A DNA stretch of 14,486 bases from Dactylosporangium aurantiacum (GTDB lineage: Bacteria > Actinomycetota > Actinomycetes > Mycobacteriales > Micromonosporaceae), in NCBI RefSeq assembly GCF_000716715.1, contig NZ_JNYJ01000090.1, forward strand, positions 1 through 14,486. The letters run 5' to 3'. Under the pieces are notes generated by a model that worked only from the letters and a program-made list of their open reading frames with translations, searched no databases and was not told the origin of the DNA. Both the position numbers and the translations under genes were made by a program. Positions 1 to 5,776 of this stretch are shown here, piece by piece; within the stretch, counting starts at the first letter, position 1, and each line of letters opens with the position of its first letter.

Positions 1-33
1 GTCACGATCCACCGGACGGAACTGCTTCGCCAT
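1..33 (-). CDS. IS1182-type transposase, N-terminal 11 residues only
   Basis: The minus strand from an ATG at 33 reads MAKQFRPVDRD and leaves the window. This opening is what I know from actinobacterial transposases of the IS1182 group (IS5/IS1182-like DDE enzymes), whose N-termini read like MAKxFRPVDRDxxxLLPP. Only 11 residues are visible, so the family call rests on that short recognisable start. The ribosome-binding site is weak. The frame upstream is open and continuous with the DUF2071 gene, so the transposase could also be made as a fusion or by read-through. DDE residues and the far end of the element lie outside the window. Confidence 0.6.
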   Translation of the reverse strand, partial: MAKQFRPVDRD

Positions 34-103
34 ACCCAATGATCGATCGAGTACCGCGAAAGCGGAACTATCCACACATACCGAAAACGCAACAGGCTCT
101 AAG
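1..103 (-). mobile_element. Left part of an IS1182-like insertion sequence, boundary near 95-105
   Basis: The DUF2071 reading frame keeps a family-like stretch (EKAARRFAGPL) down to about 103. It then loses resemblance over roughly 70 bases of lower-GC sequence before the transposase ATG. I infer that the element's end lies about 95-105, where the minus strand reads AGAGCCTGTTGCG. The terminal inverted repeat and target duplication cannot be confirmed because the other end is outside the window. Confidence 0.45.
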
Positions 104-1047
104 GGCCCGGCAAACCTCCGGGCCGCTTTCTCCCCACCACCGGAACCGCCCTGACTACGAACCGTAGTCTCGTCGAAGATCAATTTCCGGTGCTGTGCTA
201 CGGTGGCATTGAGGCTGCCGGTCACCGCCGGACCGACCCGCCGTCCAGCGGTGCTGCCCTGCCCGACCGTGACGCTGGCCGCGAACTGGTCGCCTACAGC
301 TTGACCTCCCACGAGCTGGTCGTGTCGACCTGCCGAGCGCTGGTCGCACACCGGCGGGTCGGGCTCTGTCCGGCCGGACTCGCGCGAACCGCCGGCGTGG
401 AGGTCGCACGGGCGGACGTCGGGTCCGGCGAACGGTTCGGGTCCTGGGAACGGTTCGGGTCCGGGGAACGGTAACCCCGGCGGCAGCGGTTCGGGTCCGG
501 GGAACGGTGACCCGGGCGGCAGCGGTTCGGGGCCGGCGAACGGTGACCCGGGCGGCAACGGTGCGGGGTGCGACGCGAGGTCGGCAGTGACGGTGAGATC
601 GGCGGCTCCGTCCCGGCTGTCGACGGTCGCGGTCAGCTCGGCGCCGTCGAGGGCGAGCCGGATGCGGCCCAGGTGGTAGTGGTACCTGGTGAGCAGGTTG
701 CCCACGACCGCGAGCGCGACCCGCTGCGTGTCGCTGCGCAGGATGAACAGGCCGCGCATCGTCCTGCCGGTCGGCGTGGGGAACGTCGCGAAGATCCGGT
801 AGCCGGTGAGCACCGCGTCCAGGCCCACCGCGGCGGGCAGGCCGGCTGGTCGCAGACCCAGGGTGGAGACGATCCCGACCGCGACGAAGCCGTACGTGTC
901 GCCGCCCGCGGTGGTGTACGTGTCGAGGGCCAGACCCGGCGGCAGCAGCGGCTCGAGGACGGCTGGGGGCAGCGCGTACGTGAGGACGAGGGAGTGTCCG
1001 AACCGGGTGCGCATCGGCAGGGGGTGCCGTCGCAGGGCCTGCAACAT
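1..1047 (-). CDS. DUF2071 (YqjF-like) family protein, disrupted and running in frame into the transposase
   Basis: Starts at ATG 1047, 2 bp after the stop of the DUF3419 gene, with GGAG 9 nt upstream, so it is the last gene of the tetR cassette. Residues 1-163 look like DUF2071, an acetoacetate-decarboxylase-like barrel family: LLPPGLALDTY at 34-44, GFVAVGIV at 53-60, and a central region ending LTVTADL near 157. At 164-211 there is an in-frame P/G/E repeat, 12 residues three times and then 6 residues twice. Residues 212-305 match nothing I know. Family-like EKAARRFAGPL returns at 306-316, followed by insertion-sequence DNA. I found no stop codon between 1047 and the window edge, and the frame passes through the transposase ATG at 33. 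The family is usually about 230-250 residues, so this copy is inflated and loses its natural C-terminus. It is probably non-functional; the family's biochemical role is not established. Confidence 0.7.
   Translation of the reverse strand, partial: MLQALRRHPLPMRTRFGHSLVLTYALPPAVLEPLLPPGLALDTYTTAGGDTYGFVAVGIVSTLGLRPAGLPAAVGLDAVLTGYRIFATFPTPTGRTMRGLFILRSDTQRVALAVVGNLLTRYHYHLGRIRLALDGAELTATVDSRDGAADLTVTADLASHPAPLPPGSPFAGPEPLPPGSPFPGPEPLPPGLPFPGPEPFPGPEPFAGPDVRPCDLHAGGSRESGRTEPDPPVCDQRSAGRHDQLVGGQAVGDQFAASVTVGQGSTAGRRVGPAVTGSLNATVAQHRKLIFDETTVRSQGGSGGGEKAARRFAGPLEPVAFSVCVDSSAFAVLDRSLGMAKQFRPVDRD
153..169. repeat. 17-bp inverted repeat
   Basis: GACTACG and CGTAGTC flank AAC, a perfect 7-bp arm palindrome inside the unexplained insert of the DUF2071 gene, about 50 bp from the inferred insertion-sequence end. 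It could be a remnant of an earlier insertion or a target-site feature. Its role is unknown. Confidence 0.5.
415..558 (-). repeat. In-frame minisatellite in the DUF2071 gene (3 x 36 bp + 2 x 18 bp)
   Basis: Minus-strand units at 558-523, 522-487 and 486-451 each encode a version of LPPGSPFPGPEP. Half units at 450-433 and 432-415 encode FPGPEP and FAGPDV. Units differ by a few substitutions, and all lengths are multiples of three, so the frame is kept. It has the form of replication-slippage expansion. Confidence 0.9.
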
Positions 1048-1049
1048 GG

Positions 1050-2327
1050 TCACGTGCTCCAAGGCTGAGGGTGGGCGCGGTCGGCGGTGATCGAGGCGGT
1101 GATCGAGGCGGTGATCGACAGGTCGGTGCCGGCGGTGGGGCCATTGACGAGGGCGGTCACGTTGTCGCCGTCGGGGTGGGCGCCGGTGCTGGTGGCGGCC
1201 GGGGTGGTGGCGCCGGTGCTGGCGGCGGGCGTGTCCGGGTTGTCGCCAGTGGTCGGGTTGCCGCCAGTGGTCGGGTTGCCGCCAGTGGTCGGGTTGTCGC
1301 CAGTGGTCGGGTTGTCGCCAGTGGTCGGGTTGCCGCCAGTGGCCGGGTTGCCACCAGTGGCCGGGTTGCCACCAGTGGCCGGGTTGCCGCCATCCGCCGG
1401 GGTGCTCAGGTCGACGCGGACGACGGCGCCCCAGAGCAAGGAGCGGTCCGGTAGTGGGTCGCCCGGGAGTGGTGGGGTGTCGCGGAACGTGCGCAGCACC
1501 ACCGGGCCGTCCGGGCGTACCCCGTGGCGCAGGGCCTCGCGCAGTTCGGCCGTGAACGCGGCCGGTGGGCCGTCCAGGACGTTCGAGAGGGTGGCGGCGT
1601 CGTACCAGCCGCGGGGCACCGAGCGCAGGTGGGCCGTGACCTCGGCGTGGACCCACGCGATGCCTTCCACGGGCGTCGGCGGTGGGGACGCGGGGCAGTC
1701 GCGGCCGAGCAGCAGTCGCCACGCCCACGGGTTGGTGGCGTTGGGGGAGCGGGTCAGGCCGTCGGCGAGGCGGCGGCGCAGGACGAGGTCCATCCTGGGT
1801 GGCAGGGCGCGCCACAGGTCGCGGCGGACCAGGCCGGCCGATGCGAACGCCAGTCGCATGAGTGTTGCCAGGGCGGGGCGGTCCAGGTGGCGGTGCCAGT
1901 GCTCGCGTTGTGCGGCGGGGTCGGTCAGCCGCAGGAACTCGGTCATCGCCGCGGGGCGCCAGCCGGGCGCGACGAGCGCGGCGGCGTGGCGGGCGGCGGC
2001 CTGGAGGCGTTCGGCGGTCCCCGCGACGTCCCGCACGCCGCCGGTTTCTCGCACGCCGCCGGTTTCCCGCACGCCGCCGGTTTCCCGTGCGGCGGCGAAT
2101 CTGGAGCTGGCGTACGCGAGCTGCGTGGCGCTGATGTCCACGGCGGTGACCCGGTGGCCGGCGCGGGCCAGGGCGGCGGCCGTGTCGCCGGCGGAGGCGA
2201 TCGCCAGCACGCGGCTCGCCGGCGGGAAGACGCTGAGCTCGGCGGCGGGGTCCTCGTACATGCGGCCGAACATCACCTGGGGGCGCCTGCCGACGGTCAG
2301 CCGGCCCCGCTGCCACGGGTTCGTCAT
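1050..2327 (-). CDS. DUF3419 (BtaA-like) SAM-binding family protein with repeat tail
   Basis: 425 residues from ATG 2327, which overlaps the DoxX-like stop as ATGA (4 bp), so the genes are probably translationally coupled; no separate ribosome-binding site is seen. Residues 18-75 hold the family signature: VMFGRMYEDP, then a nucleotide-binding fold VLAIASAGDTAAA at 40-52 and TAVDISATQLAYA at 61-73. LSNVLDG at 247-253 and the YDA-type region fit the C-terminal half. Known relatives include BtaA, which transfers the 3-amino-3-carboxypropyl group of SAM to diacylglycerol to begin betaine-lipid synthesis. No BtaB partner is visible, so the substrate is open. Odd: a three-unit ETGGVR repeat sits at 82-99, just after the SAM fold, and everything after about 305 is low complexity (NPxTGG repeats, then ITAS repeats). 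The conserved core ends near residue 305. Confidence 0.75.
   Translation of the reverse strand: MTNPWQRGRLTVGRRPQVMFGRMYEDPAAELSVFPPASRVLAIASAGDTAAALARAGHRVTAVDISATQLAYASSRFAAARETGGVRETGGVRETGGVRDVAGTAERLQAAARHAAALVAPGWRPAAMTEFLRLTDPAAQREHWHRHLDRPALATLMRLAFASAGLVRRDLWRALPPRMDLVLRRRLADGLTRSPNATNPWAWRLLLGRDCPASPPPTPVEGIAWVHAEVTAHLRSVPRGWYDAATLSNVLDGPPAAFTAELREALRHGVRPDGPVVLRTFRDTPPLPGDPLPDRSLLWGAVVRVDLSTPADGGNPATGGNPATGGNPATGGNPTTGDNPTTGDNPTTGGNPTTGGNPTTGDNPDTPAASTGATTPAATSTGAHPDGDNVTALVNGPTAGTDLSITASITASITADRAHPQPWST
1083..1118. repeat. 3 x 12-bp perfect tandem repeat at the DUF3419 3' end
   Basis: GGCGGTGATCGA is repeated exactly three times (1083-1094, 1095-1106, 1107-1118), encoding the ITAS repeats near the C-terminus of the DUF3419 protein. 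The frame is kept. Confidence 0.9.
1239..1400. repeat. 18-bp minisatellite, eight good units plus one degenerate
   Basis: Units start at 1239, 1257, 1275, 1293, 1311, 1329, 1347 and 1365; the ninth (1383-1400) is degenerate. Plus-strand consensus is GTTGYCGCCAGTGGYCGG. On the coding minus strand each unit encodes a six-residue G(G/D)NP(T/A)T block in the tail of the DUF3419 protein. There are no spacers, so it is not a CRISPR array. Copy number is likely variable between strains. Confidence 0.95.
2041..2094. repeat. 3 x 18-bp tandem repeat inside the DUF3419 SAM-fold region
   Basis: Units 2041-2058, 2059-2076 and 2077-2094 begin CCGGTTTC and encode ETGGVR blocks at residues 82-99 of the DUF3419 protein. 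The third unit has diverged slightly. Confidence 0.9.
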
Positions 2328-2704
2328 GGCGCGACGCCGGGCGTCGCGGGGCGCGGAGCCCCGGCCACCAGCCACGCGAGGGCGAGCAGCGCGGCATTGG
2401 CGGTCAGCATCCGGCCCGGCTCGGTGATGTGCTCGCCGGCGAAGAGCAGCCCTCCGGCGTTGAACGCGACCAGCAGCACCGTCTGCGTGACGGCCGCGGC
2501 GCGGGGGTGGCGGCCGGTGAGGATCCAGCCGGCGAGCGCGGTCTCGGCCAGCCCGATGGTGACGAGCGCCGCGGTGACCAGGGCCGCCGGCAGCAGCGGC
2601 ACGTCCGCCAGGATCGCCCGCTGGGAGCCGGCGACGACCTTGCACCACAGACCCTCGTACAGCCAGACGGCCGCGACAGCCACGCGGGCAAACCACAGTG
2701 TCAC
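2324..2704 (-). CDS. DoxX-like (DoxX_3) small membrane protein
   Basis: 126 residues from GTG 2704, which overlaps the tetR stop as GTGA (4 bp). Its own stop overlaps the DUF3419 start. A longer open frame extends upstream, but it is only the shadow of tetR; the GTG at the overlap begins where homology begins. It has about four hydrophobic segments and the family-like motifs AVWLYEGLWCKVV at 11-23, GLAETALAGWILTGR, and NAGGLLFAGEHITEPGRM, matching the DoxX-like group PF13781. Members are integral membrane proteins of unclear biochemical role. Position in a TetR-controlled, coupled cassette suggests an inducible membrane or lipid-linked function, which is inference. Confidence 0.8.
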   Translation of the reverse strand: MTLWFARVAVAAVWLYEGLWCKVVAGSQRAILADVPLLPAALVTAALVTIGLAETALAGWILTGRHPRAAAVTQTVLLVAFNAGGLLFAGEHITEPGRMLTANAALLALAWLVAGAPRPATPGVAP

Positions 2705-3327
2705 CGGGCGGCCCGCCGCAGCGTGGTCCGCAGCGCGCGGCGGGCGACCGGGCCGAGGCCGTCGACGACCTCGACGAGGACGGCGAGCTGTTCGAGGGTG
2801 GCGACGGCCTCGGCGGAACCGGCGGGGTCGACGCCGCCGTACAGCTCCAGGCCGATGAACGTCGACGCGACCACCCTGGCCAGGCCCCGCACGTCGATGA
2901 GGTCGGCGACGGGGGAGGTGGCGGTGACCCGGGCGAGGACCGACTCGATCTCGGCGACCCACAGCTGCAGGCCCGCGCCGACGGCCGGCGCCAGCCGCTC
3001 GTCGGTCTGGGCGCCGGCGAGCAGCTGGGCGAGGACCCGGAAGTTGCCCTCGGCCCGCTCGGTCACCTGCAGCTGGCGGCCCACGTCGAGCAGCTCGCCG
3101 ATGCTCGACACGGCCGCCAGCCGGTCGCGGTACAGCACGACCCGCTGCTCGGTGGCCTGCCGGCAGGCCACCGAGAGCAGCTGGTCGACGGTGCCGAAGT
3201 GGTAGAAGACGAGTGCCTGGTTGACGCCGGCCGCCGCGGCGATCGACCGTGCCGACGCGCCGGCGAGGCCGTCGCTGACGAGCACGGTGATCGCCGCGGC
3301 GACCAGGCGTTCCTTCGTGTCGGCCAC
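2701..3327 (-). CDS. TetR-family transcriptional regulator
   Basis: 208 residues from GTG 3327, preceded by a strong GGGGGTGA ribosome-binding site. Residues 5-50 form the TetR helix-turn-helix: KERLVAAAITVLVSDGL, then ARSIAAAAGVNQALVFYHF, with the usual YHF at the recognition-helix end. The remaining 150 residues are a helical ligand-binding domain with no recognisable specificity. It heads a coupled cassette with the DoxX-like, DUF3419 and DUF2071 genes. Two matching 16-bp palindromes lie 18-59 bp upstream of its start, so autorepression of the whole cassette is the simple reading. The effector is unknown. Confidence 0.92.
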   Translation of the reverse strand: MADTKERLVAAAITVLVSDGLAGASARSIAAAAGVNQALVFYHFGTVDQLLSVACRQATEQRVVLYRDRLAAVSSIGELLDVGRQLQVTERAEGNFRVLAQLLAGAQTDERLAPAVGAGLQLWVAEIESVLARVTATSPVADLIDVRGLARVVASTFIGLELYGGVDPAGSAEAVATLEQLAVLVEVVDGLGPVARRALRTTLRRAAR

Positions 3328-3344
3328 TGCTCACCCCCGAACAT

Positions 3345-3360
3345 TTGAGCAGTCGCTCAA
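3345..3360. promoter_or_regulatory. Probable TetR operator O1
   Basis: TTGAGC-AGTC-GCTCAA, perfect 6-bp arms around a 4-bp centre, 18 bp upstream of the tetR start. Palindromes of this TTGAGC...GCTCAA type are common TetR-family operators. Confidence 0.8.
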
Positions 3361-3366
3361 CTGGGG

Positions 3367-5604
3367 TTATTTAAGCACTCGCTCAAGTTCGCGGGAAGTG
3401 GCGTACGTGAGACCGCCGTCACCGCCGTCGATCGTCACGGTCTCGCCGGGGCGCAGGGTGCCGAGCAGGATCCGCTCCGACAACGGGTCCTCGACCTCCC
3501 GCTGCACGGTGCGCCGCAGCGGCCGGGCGCCGAGCACCGGGTCGTGGCCGCGCTCCGCGAGGTGCCGCCGCGCCGCGGCGGTGACCACGAGGCCGATGTC
3601 GCGGACGGCGAGCCGGGACGCGACGTCCAGCACGAGCCGGTCCACGATGCCGGCGATCTCGTCGGGGCCGAGCGGGTGGAAGACGATGGTGTCGTCGATC
3701 CGGTTCAGGAACTCGGGCCGGAAGTGCCGCTTGAGCTCGTCGTCGACCTTGTGGCGCATCCGCTCGTACGCGGGGATCGACGACGACTGGAAGCCCGCCT
3801 GCAGCCGTAGGTCGCGGGTGCCCAGGTTGGTGGTCAGGATGAGCACGGTGTGCTTGAAGTCCACGACGCGGCCCTGCCCGTCGGTGAGCCGGCCGTCCTC
3901 GAGGACCTGCAGCAGCGTGTGGAACACGTCCGGGTGCGCCTTCTCCACCTCGTCGAACAGCACCACCGAGAACGGCCGCCGCCGCACCCGCTCGGTCAGC
4001 TGCCCGCCGTCGTCGTAGCCGACGTAGCCGGGCGGGGCGCCGACCAGCCGCGCCACGGTCGACCGGTCGTGGAACTCCGACATGTCCAGCTGGATCAGCG
4101 CGTCGGGGGTGCCGAACAGGAACCCGGCGAGCGCCTTGGCCAGGGACGACTTGCCGACCCCGGACGGCCCGGCGAAGATGAACGACCCGGCCGGGCGGCG
4201 CGGGTCCTGCAGTCCGGCGCGGGCCCGGCGGATCGCCCGGGACACCGCCGCGACCGCCAGCTCCTGCCCGACGAGGTCCTCGTGCAGCGCCTCCTCCATG
4301 CGCAGCAGCCGGGCGCTCTCCTGCTCCGTCAGCCGGTGCACCGGGATGCCGGTCCAGCCGGCCAGCACCGCGGCGATCTCGTCCTCGCCGACCTCGGCCA
4401 CGCCGAGCGCGCCGGCCTCGTCGATGAGGTCGATCGCCTTGTCCGGCAGGTGCCGGTCGGCGATGTACCGGTCGGCGAGGCGGGCCGCCGCGCGCAGCGC
4501 GCCGTCGGTGTACGTGACGCCGTGGTGCTCGGCGTACCGCTCCCGCAGGCCGTGCAGGATGCGCACGGTGTCCTCGGCCGTCGGCTCCGGCACCGGCACC
4601 GCCTGGAAGCGCCGGTCCAGCGCGCCGTCCTTGGCGATGAAGCGGCGGTACTCCTCGTCCGTCGTCGCCCCGATCGTGCGCAGCTCACCGCGCGCCAGCA
4701 GCGGCTTGAGCAGTGACGCGGCGTCGATCGCGCCCTCGGCCGCGCCGGCGCCGACCAGGTTGTGGATCTCGTCGATGAACAGGATGATGTCGCCGCGCCC
4801 GCGGACCTCCTTGGTGACCTTCTTGAGCCGCTCCTCGAAGTCGCCCCGGTACCGGGAGCCCGCGACCAGCGCGCCGAGGTCCAGCGTGTACAGCTGGGTG
4901 CCGCGCAGCGACGCGGGCACGTCACCGGCGGCGATGCGCTGCGCGAGGCCCTCCACGACCGCCGTCTTGCCGACACCGGGGGCGCCGGTGAGCACGGGGC
5001 TGTTCTTGCGCCGCCGGGCGAGGACCCGGATGACCCGCCCGACCTCGGCGTCCCGGCCGATCACCGGGTCGAGCCGCCCGTCGCGGGCCGCCGCGGTCAG
5101 GTTGACCCCGAACTGCTCGAGCACCGCGGAGTCCACCGTGGTGGTCCCGCTCTTCTGCGGCACGGCCGGATGCCCCGACAGCAGCTGGATCACCTGGGCG
5201 CGCAGCCGGTGCGGGTCGGCGCCGAGCCGGACGAGCACCTGGGCGGCCACCCCCTCGCCCTCGCGGACCAGGCCGAGCAGGATGTGCTCGGTGCCGATGT
5301 AGTTGTGCCCCAGCTGCAGCGCCTCGCGCAGCGCCAGCTCCAGGACCTTCTTGGCCCGCGGCGTGAACGGCACCTGCCCGCCCGGCGCCTGCGAGCCGAG
5401 ACCGACGAGGTCCTCCACCTGCCGGCGGACGTCCTCCAGGGTCACCCCGAGCGCGCCGATGCTCGCGGCGGCGACCCCGTCGCCCTCCTGGATGAGGCCC
5501 AGCAGCAGGTGCTCGGTGCCGATCGCGTTGTGGTTGAGGATCCGGGCTTCCTCCTGCGCCAGCACGACGGCGCGTTTGGCCCGGTCTGAGAAGCGCTCGA
5601 ACAT
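3367..5604 (-). CDS. clpC: ClpC-like Hsp100 AAA+ unfoldase lacking the M domain
   Basis: 745 residues from ATG 5604 (GGAAGG 11 nt upstream). Order: double Clp-N domain 1-145; AAA-1 with Walker A GAPGVGKT 207-214, pore loop [12 protein letters not shown] 249-260 and Walker B ILFIDE 274-279; AAA-2 with Walker A GPSGVGKS 479-486, pore GYVG 526-529, Walker B VVLFDE 547-552, arginine-finger region EFLNRID 631-637 and sensor-2 GARPLRR 692-698. Both ATPase sites look intact. Normal actinobacterial ClpC1 is about 850 residues and has a coiled-coil UVR/M domain between IDEAGA and the EVxxxxIAxVLA segment. Here the two ends are joined directly at about 398-403, so nearly 70 residues are missing. The ClpP-docking loop, usually LGF/VGF/IGF-like, reads AGF at 603-605. 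Probably a ClpC paralogue working with ClpP or as a stand-alone chaperone; the housekeeping clpC is presumably elsewhere. Confidence 0.9.
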   Translation of the reverse strand: MFERFSDRAKRAVVLAQEEARILNHNAIGTEHLLLGLIQEGDGVAAASIGALGVTLEDVRRQVEDLVGLGSQAPGGQVPFTPRAKKVLELALREALQLGHNYIGTEHILLGLVREGEGVAAQVLVRLGADPHRLRAQVIQLLSGHPAVPQKSGTTTVDSAVLEQFGVNLTAAARDGRLDPVIGRDAEVGRVIRVLARRRKNSPVLTGAPGVGKTAVVEGLAQRIAAGDVPASLRGTQLYTLDLGALVAGSRYRGDFEERLKKVTKEVRGRGDIILFIDEIHNLVGAGAAEGAIDAASLLKPLLARGELRTIGATTDEEYRRFIAKDGALDRRFQAVPVPEPTAEDTVRILHGLRERYAEHHGVTYTDGALRAAARLADRYIADRHLPDKAIDLIDEAGALGVAEVGEDEIAAVLAGWTGIPVHRLTEQESARLLRMEEALHEDLVGQELAVAAVSRAIRRARAGLQDPRRPAGSFIFAGPSGVGKSSLAKALAGFLFGTPDALIQLDMSEFHDRSTVARLVGAPPGYVGYDDGGQLTERVRRRPFSVVLFDEVEKAHPDVFHTLLQVLEDGRLTDGQGRVVDFKHTVLILTTNLGTRDLRLQAGFQSSSIPAYERMRHKVDDELKRHFRPEFLNRIDDTIVFHPLGPDEIAGIVDRLVLDVASRLAVRDIGLVVTAAARRHLAERGHDPVLGARPLRRTVQREVEDPLSERILLGTLRPGETVTIDGGDGGLTYATSRELERVLK
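3371..3386. promoter_or_regulatory. Probable TetR operator O2, inside the last clpC codons
   Basis: TTAAGC-ACTC-GCTCAA, one mismatch between the arms relative to O1, placed 26 bp from O1. On the minus strand it spans most of the terminal clpC codons for LERVLK and ends just before the TAA at 3369-3367. The A/T-rich TTAAATAA here may contribute a -10 element for tetR. Confidence 0.7.
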
Positions 5605-5749
5605 GACAGCTCACGCCTTCCGGCGGGCCCCACGCACCCGGCATCCGCACGACCGTCGGATGCGCTGAGTCGGAGCCTCTTGGCCGCCGGCGGAGGCGTG
5701 GGCTCCGTCGATGCGCGGCACGGGCAGGCGCGCTGCCGGTTCAACCATA
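5605..5749 (-). promoter_or_regulatory. Promoter and structured leader of clpC (leader copy 1)
   Basis: On the minus strand TATGGT (5749-5744) is a good -10 box. Six bases later GGCAG-N5-CTGCC (5737-5723) would form a stem-loop at the very 5' end of the RNA. A 24-nt box at 5685-5662 (starts GGCCAAGAGG, ends CTCAGCGC) is identical to one upstream of the next gene. CGGAGCC at 5707-5701 is complementary to GGCTCCG in the box (5677-5671). A further perfect hairpin, GCATCCG / CGGATGC, lies at 5663-5641. No clear -35 is seen. The leader would be about 130 nt. Promoter and folding are predicted from sequence only. Confidence 0.6.
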
Positions 5750-5776
5750 GCCGACCGTTGACCCCGCGTCGCGCCC

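Noticed and set aside
190..474. Possible small plus-strand gene (94 residues)
   Set aside because: It ends inside the minisatellite of the antisense gene, has no ribosome-binding site and no family I recognise; noted only as part of the unexplained insert.
155..1144. Long minus-strand open frame (329 residues)
   Set aside because: It is out of frame with the recognisable DUF2071 protein, is Arg/Pro-rich nonsense and has no start signal; it is a GC-rich shadow.
1239..1400. CRISPR-like regular repeat
   Set aside because: Units are directly adjacent without spacers and encode an in-frame peptide repeat, so it is a minisatellite.
5605..5776. HspR (HAIR) or CtsR site upstream of clpC
   Set aside because: No CTTGAGT-N7-ACTCAAG or CtsR heptad repeat is present; only the leader and a partial ClgR-like half-site were found.
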